This document shows positions 1 to 12,345 of a stretch of DNA of 64,000 bases, piece by piece. The translations under genes were made by a program, and so were the position numbers. Within the stretch, counting starts at the first letter, position 1. Each line of letters starts with the position of its first letter. Under the pieces are notes generated by a model. That model made no database searches. It was not told where the DNA came from and saw nothing but the letters and a program-made list of their open reading frames with translations. The stretch comes from Ascidia mentula. Taxonomy: Eukaryota; Chordata; Ascidiacea; Phlebobranchia; Ascidiidae. The DNA is taken from assembly GCA_947561715.1 (NCBI GenBank), contig OX387198.1, positions 6,634,001-6,698,000 on the forward strand. The letters run 5' to 3'.

Positions 1-159
1 TTATTTAACCCTTGGCCCCACATTGTTATCTGTTTGACAAACAAATTATGCGTGCACACAGCAAGTGACCACTTCACTTTGGGAAGTTAATCTTCCACTT
101 TTCTGTTTAAAAAGGGTGCATCCACACTCTTGTATTTTCAGTTTTATGTTGAATTGCAG

Positions 160-3100
160 GAAAAAGTTGAACTGCTGTCTGTGCTTGGAGCTGATGTGAG
201 ACCTGTGCCTGCTGTCCCTTTTGACAATCCTGAAAACTACAACCACCAGGTTTTCACTTTTGATCATATAGCATCCCTGAACTTACTATTTTGGTCTCTG
301 TAGGCACGTAGATATGCAGAGTCCTTGTCCAATGCTGTATGGACCAACCAGTTTGACAACACGGCCAACAGAAGGGCACACATTGAAACAACAGGGCCTG
401 AAATTTGGAAGCAGACTGGTATGATGCCACTTGTATAATTTTTGTCTGCTTAAAAACATCTCAAAAGTTAAATGAATATGAGCTTTTGTATTATTAACAC
501 CTAATATTATTCCTATTTAGATGGAAAAGTCGATGCTGTGACCTTTGGAACAGGAACGGGCGGAACTATGGCTGGTGGGTTTTTTTGTGAACCCCCCTTT
601 TGTGAAATATTTTGTTCTTTTTTGATAACTAAACAAACGCCACTGCATTTTTTTGTCAAAATCCGCGTGCAAACCAGAAATTTTCTCTAACGTTGACCTA
701 AAAACCGCATCATGCTTGCATTCGCCATTGTTACCAAACATGTTGCAATGACACGAAACAAGTGTCATTTTTCGTCATTCCTCGAACGAAACGTCGTTTC
801 TCAGTGGCCACGTTGCACGTTGTAATGGCAAGCGGTTTACTTGCGTGAAAGTCAATTAGTTTAGTTGTTAAACGTTGAAAGCAGTAGTAATAAAACTACG
901 GCGCAAGCACTACGGCGCAAGCACTACGGCAAAACCTCGCATCGAGTGTCCCATAGCGTTACACAATTGCGCAAGCCAGAAAGCCAACGTTTATATGACG
1001 ATTGGCGCGAACACCGGCGTTCGTATTTTGCGATTCTCGCCCACAATTAACCTTACTTTATACCTGAAAATCGGGAAATTTCCCTAAAAAAATTGAACCC
1101 CCCCTTTAAAAATTCCTGGATACGCCCCTGGTCTTGACTAAAATGTTGTGGAATTGGACATTTATCTTTTGACGACTACATTCGCGTTCAATAACTTGTT
1201 TATAAACGTACGAATCTACCATGCGTTGCTCTATGCGTTTCAACATCGCGTTATGATAATGGATCCACAAACTTTGTGTTTTCTTGCCTTTCCACAAAAT
1301 ATATCAGTATCTTTTAACACGCAGGAGTTTCGACATTTTTGAAAACAAAGAACCCAAACGTTAAAACGATCGTCGCTGATCCTCAGGTAAGTTGAAGCGG
1401 CAACGGGAAAACTTGAAGTAATTCTTGGAAGAAATATTATTAATATATAGATATTTAAATACACCAATATTATACATAGTATATATAACTTCATCAAGTA
1501 TTGGTCGTGTTTGTAATATACATGCGTGCCAGTAGTAGCGATACGCCAACACAGAAAATATTCGGATTCAGCCGATTTCGAATACAAGTAGTCAATATTC
1601 GACCGAATCGAAACATTTAGTAACGTCATAAATTTCCGTACTCTTGAAAAATCACACGCTTCCTTTCTATTTTTGCAGTAGCGTTATAATTTTACAATAT
1701 GCCTGGCAGCAACAGAAATATTACATTATAATTGTATTTAGTGTCGCCATTCGTACGCTAAAATCGTTCCCAATTGTTTAAATTGTTATTTACGCACGTT
1801 ATATTTAGGATGCGATAGCAAAATTCCAGCTCAATCCGTATCCGTAACCAGTAGGCAACATATTAAATGTAACAATTTTCAGCAGTTCAAGGCGAGAATT
1901 GCGTTAACCTCAAAAGTAAAAAACCTCAGTTGTTTACAGTGGATTTTCTCCTTGGGTGGCCACTTCAATATGTACTGACCCCTGGTGTGATTGACACCCG
2001 TAAGTAGCCACTAGGTGTAACCCCTGGCACCTGCACTGCCCCTACCCCATGCCCTGTTGCGGCACCTTGCACCACACCCTATTGCTCCTGTACAGATCAA
2101 AAGCGTCCGTTCCATCTCGACAAGATTCTACTTTGTCAGGTCGTTCTGTTATGGGGTCGTTTGCTTCTGGGTGACGTGAGTCATTTGGGCGGGAAAGTTG
2201 TTTTTACGGCACGGCTTTGTGGTTGGCTGAGTAATCTGCACTCGACTGTCAGATTCCTCGTTAAATCAAATGACGCTTTGGGGACGTAGTAGTTCGTTTG
2301 ATCGGTAGACATGACCGTGTAATTCTTGACAACCATTGTGTATTTAGATTTTCGGAAGCACTTTGTTCGTTAAGTCCATGTTTTTTTTAACCTCTAAAAA
2401 CTACAAAAAACACGCAAGGTAGGCACTTTCAATTGAATCGTTCTTAAAGTCTGTGTTATTCCCAGCTCAAAAAAAAACGATTTGCATCCAGAAGAATGCA
2501 AAAGAAACTTGACTTTATGAGACAGTGCCAAGCACAATAAAAGCATATACCTGTGATAACGTTCTTATCCAACCTCGTAGGGAAGTGTTTTGTACAACTG
2601 GTACACGAACGGTCGCATCGAAAGATCAGAAGGTTCGTCCATAACGGAAGGAATTGGACAAGGAAGAGTCACCTCAAACATGCAGGGCGCACCGATAGAT
2701 GGCGCTATGTGCGTGCAGGACAGAGATGCTGTTGAAATGGTAAGGTTTTGTTCTGTGATTTCGGCACTATCCACACTAAAGTTAACGTCATTAGATTCTG
2801 CTTCTAACTCTATGGCTGGTAAAGATTTGATAACATAATTTTTTCGGCAGTCTTTGTGTAAAATCGGATTTTGTCAAGGATATGGTTCAATTTGCGTTTT
2901 GTTGGCTTAAAACAGGTGGAATGAGGTACAGACTGAAAAAAAAACGGTTACAGAAACTAAACAATTTTTTTTGGGGGGAAAGTATTATGTTGAAGGGATG
3001 CGAACAAATCGTAAACCTGCGAATTTTCTCCAGACTTTCCGCCTTCTCCACGAGGAGGGCTTTTACGTCGGAGCGTCATCAGGCCTCAACGTATCAGCGG

Positions 3101-3264
3101 CCGTCCAGGTAGCACGTGACCTCGGTCCCGGACACACGGTGGTCACGTGTCTTTGCGACACTGGCCAAAGGTACTTCACCCGCCTTTATAGCAAGTCGTG
3201 GTTGGAGGGTAAAGGACTCTTGGACGCTATACCAGCGAAATACCGGCATTCGTTGATTGAATGA
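160..3264 (+). CDS. Cysteine synthase-like PLP enzyme (5' truncated by window edge)
   Basis: Six coding exons assemble in frame: 160-249, 304-418, 521-574, 1325-1386, 2581-2739, 3034-3264 (TGA at 3262). The 236 visible residues match the C-terminal two thirds of fold-type II PLP enzymes of the cysteine synthase (O-acetylserine sulfhydrylase) family. Visible hallmarks are the phosphate-binding loop GTGTGGT, the IVADPQGS segment, [12 protein letters not shown], the VGASSGLN stretch and the closing [12 protein letters not shown] motif. The N-terminal part with the Schiff-base lysine lies upstream of the window. Known family role: PLP-dependent beta-replacement to make cysteine from an activated serine, or a related H2S/cyanide-linked reaction; which one applies here is not decided by the sequence. 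Introns show it is a nuclear gene and not a bacterial contaminant. It resembles the bacterial/fungal type more than cystathionine beta-synthase: no CBS domains follow and the protein stops soon after the catalytic domain. Confidence 0.9.
585..1135. repeat. Probable mobile-element remnant in intron 3 of the cysteine synthase-like gene
   Basis: This 750-bp intron is much longer than the two before it. A run reading gaacccccc(c)ttt occurs near both ends (about 588-603 and 1095-1108). The right edge continues into a tail of the type CCTGGATACGCCCCTGG, which resembles the edges of many dispersed animal repeats. A 14-bp tandem repeat lies inside. No transposase or reverse transcriptase ORF is visible, so the family cannot be named. 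Confidence 0.35.
895..930. repeat. 14-bp tandem repeat, about 2.6 copies
   Basis: The unit ACTACGGCGCAAGC runs twice exactly (895-908 and 909-922), followed by a partial third copy (923-930). It is inside the intron insertion described at 585-1135 and has no evident function. Confidence 0.8.
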
Positions 3265-3692
3265 AAACCCCCTTTGTTCAGTTTCGATTAAACGCTGGGT
3301 GGCGCTATCGAGATGAATCGCTTCCGAATGGACGTGTTTTATCAATGTGCTTCAGCTAGGTAGATGGCCCCTTGCATCTTGTTATTGTCGGAACGGTGTC
3401 ATTAATTAAGTTATACTGTTCCATAATTGTCAATTCTAATTACCTAAAATCTTCTATTATTCAATTATGTTGGATTTTGCATTTGAAAACATCAATACAT
3501 AGTTTGATTATTTTGTGGTTTGGTGCACATTTGTGTGTGTTTCGTACTTGACTAAAAATATCCATACGTATGCCGAAAAAAAGGCTTGCTTTCCACTTGA
3601 AACTGTTTATACGAAAATCAGTGACATAGATTAATTTCTTAGATATGTAATATAAATTTGAAACTCTATGCAAAAATATTTTTGTTTTCTGT

Positions 3693-3698
3693 AATAAA
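3693..3698 (+). terminator. Poly(A) signal, cysteine synthase-like gene
   Basis: AATAAA about 430 bp after the stop codon. A second AATAAA at 3786-3791 could serve instead. Either gives a short AT-rich 3' UTR. Confidence 0.5.
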
Positions 3699-4164
3699 AT
3701 AGCTCTTGTTTTGCTTTCCTTTGGTTTGGTGGGATTAAATGTTTTTAATTTTAAAATAATGTTTTACAATCGCATATTCGATCGCAATAAACTTTATTAA
3801 AGTATGGTGTGTTCGTCTGTCTTGTCGGCACAATTATTGTTGTCCTGTGTTTATCATAAGAAAAATTTGCAAATCATAATCATCACATTCGATCGGTCTG
3901 TATTTAAAATATTTTTTAAAAGATCATGTATTCCATTTTTAAGAGATGTAGAAGCCATATCCTGTACTATCAAGCCACAACTTATAATTTGGATATTATC
4001 GTATACTTCCTATCGGCCTCAGCGTGTATATTTCTTTAGAGAAAGAAATGCATAAAGATAGAATCAAATGCATGAGCTAAAATCAACTCGTTTACCGCAT
4101 GTAGCCTATACCGACACAAGCAAAGACTATGCAACAAAATATCGTCACCGTACTTACTATTAAA

Positions 4165-4640
4165 AACGGTTCTTCGCGGGGAAACTATTTCCATTATGGT
4201 CACCTGGTACCAATGCTGCCGAATTAAAAAATCGCCTACTTAACGGCAAGGCATCTCTACCTGGGAGGGCACAAGAACCCAGTGCCTCAAGTGCATGCCG
4301 CATGGAAATCATTGAAGTATCAGGCCTCCTTCGACGGTCGTGTTGACACAGCGGCGGTCTCGTTCTCACCTCATTGCGCCCCTTACCCGGGGACAAAAGG
4401 GCCCCAGACGAAGAGTGACGAGATTCACTTTGGTCCTGCAACCTGGTAGTTCACCTGGTTGGCTTAATTTCGTGTCTGGGGTAAGGACCGATGGTTTGGG
4501 GGTATAGGGGGTGCATTTACGTTGCTTCGTCGGCGGTCCGCGTACAGCAGTTGGTCAAACACAATATTAGTAAGGCTTCGACGAATTCTCAGTTCAAAGC
4601 TGGTTCGAATCCAGTGATGTCATGCGCACGTCTTACAAAT
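4165..4640 (+). repeat. Candidate dispersed repeat with a tRNA-like (pol III) part
   Basis: A GC-rich block in an otherwise AT-rich intergenic stretch. Near 4598-4612 it has a pol III B-box-like T-arm: GGTTCGAATCC flanked by bases forming a short stem (GCTGG/CCAGT with one G-T pair). About 60-70 bp upstream, CAGCAGTTGGTC resembles a degenerate A box. The acceptor stem does not pair, so this is not a functional tRNA. A tRNA-derived SINE head is the best guess. The upstream part (4165-4445) is open in the minus frame over 93 codons but resembles no protein I know. Confidence 0.35.
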
Positions 4641-7600
4641 ATGTAGCAATCTTGCAACGCGCTCACGCAGGTATCGCATTTGTCGTGATTTTTGTTTTAA
4701 TTTGGATTGTTTTGGTGGATTTTTAAGCGTGTTAGAACCAAGAATATTTTGTCTTTATTTCACCAGTACTATTGTATGATTATGTATAAAGGATTAAAAG
4801 GATTAAGTTGTTTGTGTTCAAAACTAGTACAAAAGAAAAAAAAACAAGCGAATTAACTATCTTTTTTAGTTGAATTAAAGAATATATTAAATTCGCAAGA
4901 ACTGTGTAGGTTATATAATTTACATTCTTGGAATTTTTTTGGTGCCATATATAAAGAATAATTTTTAAGATGTAGTAACTGCATTCCATTTTAAAATATT
5001 TAATGCAATCACAGTTTGCAAACTTACTAAAAACACGAATCTCTTTTCTCACTTACATTTTGATACCCAGCGTGAGGTGACGACCAAACAAAATAAGCTT
5101 TTTCCCAGAGGGACATTGTAAATTTGTTGAATAATTTATAGTTCTTGTTCGGAAACGATTACTTGATTCAAAACTGTTGAATACAACTGCCTTCGTTCGG
5201 CAGCTCACAGATCTGGAAAAAGGCACTCATTGTGTATTCTGTATCTCGATTTACAAAATGGCGTTTATGGCTGTAAAAACTTAGCTGCGTTTTGGCGCAC
5301 AGAACAGTCTTCATTCTAAACTGTGGAGTACACTGTAAATGCAAACAAGTTTTGTTTTTCATTGACTGTCGGAATCCTCTGACGTCATAGAAGTCAAACA
5401 AGTCTTGACCCAAATGCTTTATCGTCGACTAAACCGCTCTTGACTTGAGAATTTTGTTTGTATTTTCGAGGTTTACAGGCATCATCGACCAAATGTTAAG
5501 TAACGAAATCTGTGAACCATAACAGTAATATTTATTACTAATAACATTCAAATATGTATATGTTTAATTTTTTCTTGTTTTGGAAGCATCATGTCGATAT
5601 ATTTTTTGAAACTGGTGAGTTGTCATTTTGTATTCAAACACAAAAAATCATGTTGGAATAGAAACAAAGTCATTTTGCTGTCACTAAACATTATTAGGCA
5701 ATCGGTTTGTGGAATTCATATTTAGGCTAATCTTTTCACAACGGAAAACTATCTGTCATTACACTTGAAATTCTCTAAAAAAAACGTTTTGCAGCACATT
5801 ATATGAGAAGTTTAATGTTGAAAGTGTAACCATATAGCTTCTCTACTAAAGAAAAACATGGCTATTCACACGAAAATACGGAAACGTCACCGCGGCGTGT
5901 CATTGAATTTCTACGTGACGATTGCATCCGTGTTGTGTATTTGGCTTAGCGGGTTGCTCTTCCGCAGCAAGAAGGACAATGGGAGTGTACCAGGTGTCAC
6001 ACTTTCCGCAAACCTGCTTCGGAAACAAACAAAATGTAACGTCGCTTGGCGCTTTTGTTTGTCGCGTCCGGCGCTCTGCTTCAAAGGCCATGGTCGCAGT
6101 TCATGTCGGGCCTGAAAGAAACGAATTTGTTTGACCAGCTTGAAGTGCCGCTGACACTTCGTGCACTTTGCTGCCCTGTTGGTATAGTTTATGACTGGTT
6201 TTAACGAATTTCCTATGTTGATGTGCACAATAGTCAAACATTTTAAATCACATGAATTTTTGGAATGCTGTATGGTTATTTATGTTTGTTCGGAAACACA
6301 TAAAAACGCAACTACAGATAGGTATAAAATTCCAAGTGAATTTCAGCACCATTTACAAATCAGAGCCCATTATTCTAAGTTTGCAGCATTCGCCATTTTC
6401 CAGCAGGAAACGTTGGCAAGAGCGTTCGTTTAAACTGTTACAGGCCATTAGCTGTTGTTTTGAAAACAACGCGGCTAGCGCGAGTATTTGGGTATCTTCA
6501 CGATCAGGTCAATCCATCCGACCCCTTTTGTCATCTGGCCTAAGCTCCTGTTTGCTTTTAATCAATGCCGATGTGCAAAACAAACACGGCATTAAATACG
6601 GTTAAAATAGACTAATTCACGCAAATCTTGTGATTACTGGCATTAACCAGGTGCCTCGCTTTGTCTGCAGCGTGCTGTTACGTCACAATGGGTATAGTAT
6701 CTCATAAGAACAAGGCGATTGTCGTGCATGGCGTACATTTTTAGGCCAGTGTGGTACTTTTGGGCACCAGCTATCCGTAAAAAACATTTACAATCACAAA
6801 AATGTCAAAGATATGCGTTGCGTATACATGTATATCTTCAACAGGACATAAAATTGGGCTCTTTTGCAATCCATTCACAGGCGGAAAAGGCATGTGAACA
6901 TCAACGTCTCTGGAAACTGTGTCTGGACACCAGCACGCATTTTGTCCGGGCCAAATACTTAAAACAAACATGCGCTTTGCGGTGACCTAGTGTGGAGTCA
7001 AGTTCTCGGCGCGTTCAATCGCCCGAGTACGCAGCGACGAAGTTCTTTTTATGGAGGCCATCAAAAGTGGCGACCCTGGTATTGCTGTTTGGTGCTATTC
7101 TCTCGTGCTGGTGTGGAAGGGTCCACGGACGCAATCGTGTCTCGATCTCCTGTGCAAACAGCGTGTGGGTTTTAGTTGTTCGATGCCGCAAAATGCTCAC
7201 AGCGCCTCGCCGACTGCACGTTGCTGCGAGGCGAGACTTGGGTTTGGTCTAATTAATTTTTGCGAAGACGCAAACCCTTAAACAGCGTTTTCATAGACAA
7301 CACAGTTTCACATAAAACTTCATTCTCTAAAAGTTTCAATACAAACTCGAAGGAAATGAACAATATTTTTCTTACATCAATAATGTTTTTGCAGCTCTCT
7401 AATAATGTTTTTTATTAAAGATTATTATTATTTGCAAGAAACAATTTTTTTGTTTTTAAGTAAATATTTAAATGAGTTTGTTCAGCGACTATTACTGTAC
7501 ATTTCATCAAATGCATATCTATTCTCCGAGTCCAAATATCCTAATGGGTAAACAAGCGAATCATTCGTCGCGAACGTGGATTCAGTGCAAATACAAAACC

Positions 7601-9880
7601 AATCGAAATGCCTTTGAACTTGATAAAAATATGAGAATTAGAACAGTCCGCCAAAAGGGCTTCTAACTCAGCGGGTGGCAGCACTACACAGTTTAGAACC
7701 TTTTAATTTTCTCTCCTTAGCCGATATCGAATGATAATGTGGTGCGCTCCGTCCCTTGATGGAGATACGGGCCCAATTCAAAGACCTCTTTAATCTAAGA
7801 TTCCCGACTAATTTGACTTTTCCTGAAACATTATGAAATATACACACTTTTATTCTTCGATATTTATTGTGCGCAATACAATATGTTATAACTTTTTTGA
7901 CTGTGAGCTCGAAGCTTATATTTCCGACTGTCAAGTTGATTTACGAAAGCTAGTGGCTCGCCAAGTTTTTGGGAAATATTCATTCCTCAAAGTCAAACAA
8001 CTCACCTGGAGTTTCCGTTTGAAAGTTTTTTTGCGCGTGAAAGTAAACATCTTCACGAAATAGTTTCTCCTCTCCCGTAGTGTGACTTTCCCTATATTTC
8101 AGGCTTCCTGGAGGATGCGAAATCAACAAGGTGTGACCTCGTACCTGTCTTCCGTCAGTGCTTCCAGTCTATGCAAATATTTGTTCATGTTACGTCATAT
8201 TTCGTGAAATGTTGAAAACTTCACTACCTACATCGAGCCACAATTGTCCGATCTTAACAAACTGCCCATATCTTATAGGAATTTATGTATGTTATTCCTG
8301 CAAGTAAATTTTCAAAACCACTGATTACATATTGATATAGCTTGACAAAATAAACCCATCAATTTTCCCAAACAAAAACATAAATTGAACTCATTTACAA
8401 ACAAGTGATTAATATTTGCCAAGGCGTTCTGCTTCAAACATTTCGAAGTTGACGAGTAATCAGTAAACAACATTATGTTTAAGCTAGTCGCAATCATGAC
8501 ATTTTTGCTATTGTCAATTGCAGAAGACTTTGAAACACTTGGTCTCTTTTTTACATATTTTATTATATTCAATGTGCGTTTCAATCATATAAGCTAAAAA
8601 TCACTGTTTTTATATGCAGGAATTGCATCATTGCGTTTGTTTGTAGAAATTCAATTTCGATTTTAATTGTTAGTGTTTTTGCAAGGAGAAATTGTTCTGT
8701 TTGCGCGAACTGTTTAGAATTCTTAAAATCAAACTGCAAAGTTAAGGTGGAACGATATGGAAGTGGATTGCAACGTGCGACATCGTCCTTGTGTTTGCAT
8801 TAGAACCTTTCCATGACAATTTTAGAAATCCCAAAAAGTGCGACCTCCGTATCATGATGCTACGCGCGCTTATCATAGGCGATGTTGACTTCAGCACGTG
8901 ATCAAGGCGTCACGCTTCAAGGCCAGACGGCCGCCAATAGAGGCGTTTCTAAAGCTCCCGACCGCTGGTCAGTGCCGGACCTAGCCGGGCGCGAGAAAAG
9001 GTCGGCCTTGATCAGAAAGGGAAAAAAAAGGGAGTGGACAGAGCAATGGTGCTTGGAAGCAAATATAAGCACCCAGGATGACGACTTGGGATCATTGCAG
9101 TCTTCGAACACATGCAGTAGTCATGTAATGGTGTGGCAGTTGCGACATCGCAGGATAAAAATAGTTCGAGCATTTCAGCTACTTGTATGTATGGAAATTA
9201 ACATTTAAAATCTTGCGTCAAAGGACTTGATCTAGTTTTCAGTTTTAAAATAGCGCAACAACGCTTGCAAATGTACGAAAGAGGATAACAAACTTATTTA
9301 ATTTTAATTTTGGAAACTAAAAGTATATAACAGTGACTTGCATAAAGATAACAACTCTATCAAATAAATCGGTTAGTTTTTGGAAGATATTCCGGCTTTA
9401 ATTTCATAATCGCAAAAAACGAAAATTACGCTGAGTGGCGGCGCTGTTGCGCTGCGTATAACAGTCGTTAGGGCGCGACTCGAATTCATTCAACCCAGGG
9501 CCGTGTAACAGTAAACGTTTACCGCTGACCCGAGAAGTAGGAGCATAAAAAAATTCGCAAGTCAAATATTTGGTTGGTTTAGGTCGCGCCTGCACGATAT
9601 TAAAATCAAGCTCAGATCGGGTCAGGTTTATAGTCGGGGTTAACAGGTTATTGGAGTGGGATTTTCAGCTCTACAGGATAGAAATAAGCACAGCGAGTCG
9701 AATTGCCAGTTGAGCGTGATATTTGCTGTTGTTCTAGATTTGTTTGGGGTATACGCGTCGATTTCCTTCACAGTATTTTTGTTCTGGATTGTAACCGACT
9801 CAGATCCACCATTTTGTTGCAATGTTATTATTGGTTTTAAGTAAAATTATATGTAAGTGTACTAAAATGACAATTTCACT
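4641..9880. other. FoxA 5' intergenic region, no gene seen
   Basis: No supported coding exon on either strand. AT-rich sequence is broken by GC-richer islands at about 5860-6110, 6990-7260, 8080-8160 and 8860-9120. Visible factor-binding-type words include a full CRE palindrome at 5380-5387, a T-box half-site AGGTGTGA at 8129-8136 and a GATA-type TTATC near 8870. Because it directly precedes FoxA, it is the natural place for the promoter and early enhancers of that gene, but this is inference from position. Confidence 0.5.
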
Positions 9881-9888
9881 TTTTTCAG
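9881..9888 (+). promoter_or_regulatory. 3' splice acceptor upstream of FoxA
   Basis: TTTTTCAG follows a pyrimidine-rich run and an ACTAAAATGAC branch-point-like word. It would leave a 131-nt 5' UTR before the FoxA ATG. The nearest GTAAGT (9853-9858) is only about 30 bp away, too close for a normal intron. The acceptor is therefore used either with a distant non-coding exon or by spliced-leader trans-splicing, which tunicates use widely. Confidence 0.45.
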
Positions 9889-10019
9889 ACGCAATTATAC
9901 CTTGTGATCTTAATTTCTACACTGAGAAAAACTTGCGACAAGCTTCTTTCGAAAAAAGCTCATTGACCATCTGTTAAAGTGACGTACATTGCTTCAGCTC
10001 AAAGCCACAGCGATTCAAA

Positions 10020-11762
10020 ATGATGTTGTCGTCACCCCCGTCTAAATACCAACCCTTCCAACAGTCTTACGGAGGAAACATCGCCAACATTCCCAATGGC
10101 ATGCAGGCGCCCTACGTCAACTCCATGAATTCAATTTCCATCGGCAACCAGGTTGGATTCAACAACCATGTCAACCAAGGCTATGGTATGAATGCTGGAC
10201 ATTCCGCGACACATAGCATGCAAATGGCGGCCGCCGCGGCTGCAGCCGTCGGTTCCCCGGGAATGGGATCGCCATATGCCGGCATGGGACCGGGCGTTGG
10301 CATCACTCCCAATATGGCGCTTATGTCAATCCGCCGAACCGAGAAAGCTTATCGACGCAACTATACGCATGCCAAGCCCCCTTACAGCTACATTTCGCTC
10401 ATCACTATGGCTTTGCAATCATCGTCAAGCAAAATGATGACGCTTAGCGAAATCTACAACTGGATCATGGATTTATTTCCTTTTTACCGCCAAAACCAGC
10501 AGCGTTGGCAAAACTCGATTCGCCACAGTCTCTCCTTCAACGATTGCTTCGTCAAAGTGCCACGATCTGCAGACAAACCGGGCAAGGGTTCCTACTGGTC
10601 ACTGCACCCCGACGCTGGCAACATGTTTGAAAATGGTTGCTACTTGCGACGCCAGAAGCGCTTCAAGAGCGACAAGAAAGCTAAAGGCGGCGGAGGCAAT
10701 GATCTTCAGCAGTCGTTGGAGCAACTTCAGAATGACAGCGCAAGTCCACCACCATCGAACCCAGGTTCGGCAAGTAGCAGCCCACCTGGCAACCACGTTG
10801 GATACGCCGATTCTGACTCCAGCATCAAGTCACCCGAAATTGATTCCAGCAACGCTGTGACGTCGACGCACTACAGTCACGGATGCATGAGCCACCCACA
10901 CACCACTGCCAGCAATGTCATAGCAACACACGAACGCCTTCAAGCCCCTCAGCAGCACCAAGGTGCCGTGGCCTACCCCTCCCATATCGGCGGCGACCAC
11001 TCCGACAACCTGTTAACAATGCAGCAGGTTTCCCAACAAATCAGCCCCCAATCCGGGGACCCGAAGTCGCCTGTCAACTCTGAATCCGTCGGCAACCTCC
11101 ACAATATGGCATCGGTGACCGACAAGGCCGATGGCCACCACCTTGCAGCACGCGCACAAAGCGTCGACGTTCAACAACCAAACCATATCGAGTCATCGGG
11201 TGGACATCAACACCAGCAGGAGTCCCATGATTTCTACTCACATTACGCCCAAGCCACTGCCTACGCCGCTGCAGTTCAGCAACACCCATTCGCAGCAGTT
11301 GCAGCCGCACACTCCTTTGCTCCCCACCCGTTTTCCATTAGTAGCCTCATGAATGTGGCTGAACAGCACCACCCCCACCAGCAACAACAGCAGCAACATT
11401 ACGCGAACTCGAAAGAGTTGCGCGCTTACCAAGAGGCCATGCACTACTACAATTCCGGAATGAATGGTTTTGGAGCAGCTGGCATCGTTCCGTCGACGGT
11501 CAACGATTCAATGCCGTCCCAGCAACAGTGCACCAACGCACAATCGCCGGTGAACTCGGCGACTTCGTCAACATCGGTGTCCACTCCATCGCCCACGTCA
11601 AGTTCGTCGCTCACACATTACTCACCGGCTCTGCACTACAATTCTCTGCAATTGCAAGACCAGCACCAGGGCTCCCTTCCGCTGCATTCCGGTAGCCTCG
11701 AGCACGGCGATCACCAACAAGATTCGTCGAGCTACTACCAAGGGTGCGTACCAGCAAACTAA
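10020..11762 (+). CDS. Foxa: FoxA (HNF3-type forkhead) transcription factor
   Basis: An uninterrupted 580-codon ORF. The forkhead DNA-binding domain spans about residues 119-209, with recognition helix [16 protein letters not shown] near 162-177 and the wing ending in [16 protein letters not shown]. FoxA-specific features outside it are the [14 protein letters not shown] lead-in, the conserved [10 protein letters not shown] block (436-445) and the C-terminal YYQG (572-575). The residues after YYQG are CVPAN, unlike the vertebrate ending. A poly-Ala run (70-76), a poly-Gln/His run (451-460) and Ser/Thr/Pro-rich tails form the activation regions. The start is the first ATG after the acceptor at 9888, in the context CAAAATGATG. 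FoxA is a pioneer factor for endoderm, notochord and floor plate in chordates. Domain changes unusual for the family include ALQSSSSKM for the usual AIQ-SPNKM and FVKVPR for FLKVPR. Confidence 0.97.
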   Translation: MMLSSPPSKYQPFQQSYGGNIANIPNGMQAPYVNSMNSISIGNQVGFNNHVNQGYGMNAGHSATHSMQMAAAAAAAVGSPGMGSPYAGMGPGVGITPNMALMSIRRTEKAYRRNYTHAKPPYSYISLITMALQSSSSKMMTLSEIYNWIMDLFPFYRQNQQRWQNSIRHSLSFNDCFVKVPRSADKPGKGSYWSLHPDAGNMFENGCYLRRQKRFKSDKKAKGGGGNDLQQSLEQLQNDSASPPPSNPGSASSSPPGNHVGYADSDSSIKSPEIDSSNAVTSTHYSHGCMSHPHTTASNVIATHERLQAPQQHQGAVAYPSHIGGDHSDNLLTMQQVSQQISPQSGDPKSPVNSESVGNLHNMASVTDKADGHHLAARAQSVDVQQPNHIESSGGHQHQQESHDFYSHYAQATAYAAAVQQHPFAAVAAAHSFAPHPFSISSLMNVAEQHHPHQQQQQQHYANSKELRAYQEAMHYYNSGMNGFGAAGIVPSTVNDSMPSQQQCTNAQSPVNSATSSTSVSTPSPTSSSSLTHYSPALHYNSLQLQDQHQGSLPLHSGSLEHGDHQQDSSSYYQGCVPAN

Positions 11763-12345
11763 TGCATCCACTAAACCGAGTGTTTTGACATCGCTTCGCC
11801 GTTTCATTTGCTCGCTCAGCGTTACGCATGCCGTCCTGGGTGCAAATGCATGAAGGTTTTCATTTTACGCTTCTAACCTCTTAATAACAACTGCGCCAAT
11901 TTATTCGTTGAGCTGGCGAGTTTCAAAGAGTTTCCTATTTTGTGTGGCGATTATTTATTTCCTCTGTTGCTATGTAAAATGTCACCAAAGGGACCAAATA
12001 CCCACGGTTGTATTATGTTGTTTCACAACAAACTTGTTATCTCGGTCAATGGTTGCTAAAGTCCACTTCCCCTGCCAACGGTTGCAATATACCCCCAAGT
12101 AAACTTAAAAGTTACATACATTGCCCCACAAACAATTATTCACTGTCACTAATGCTTGCTGTCGAGTTGCTTTTTTGGTCGCAGGTGCAATGTACTTGCA
12201 TGTGCTATATATACTAATGCGTTTTCGATATTTGTTTTGCTCTAATCTTGTGCTTCTTTGTAATTCCGATCCTGTCGCTGATCGATATTGTGGCAGTTGT
12301 ACATAACAAATGCATTGAAACTGTGCTTATTTTTTGCGTACGAGC

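Noticed and set aside
2916..2960. An AG followed by GTGGAATGAGGTACAGACTG, resembling a duplicate of the exon after GTGTGGT in the cysteine synthase-like gene.
   Set aside because: The true exon is at 1325-1386 and joins the neighbours in frame; this stretch runs into an A-rich string and has no donor in a sensible place.
4500..4640. A functional tRNA gene.
   Set aside because: The T-arm is good but no acceptor stem can be paired and the anticodon arm is not evident.
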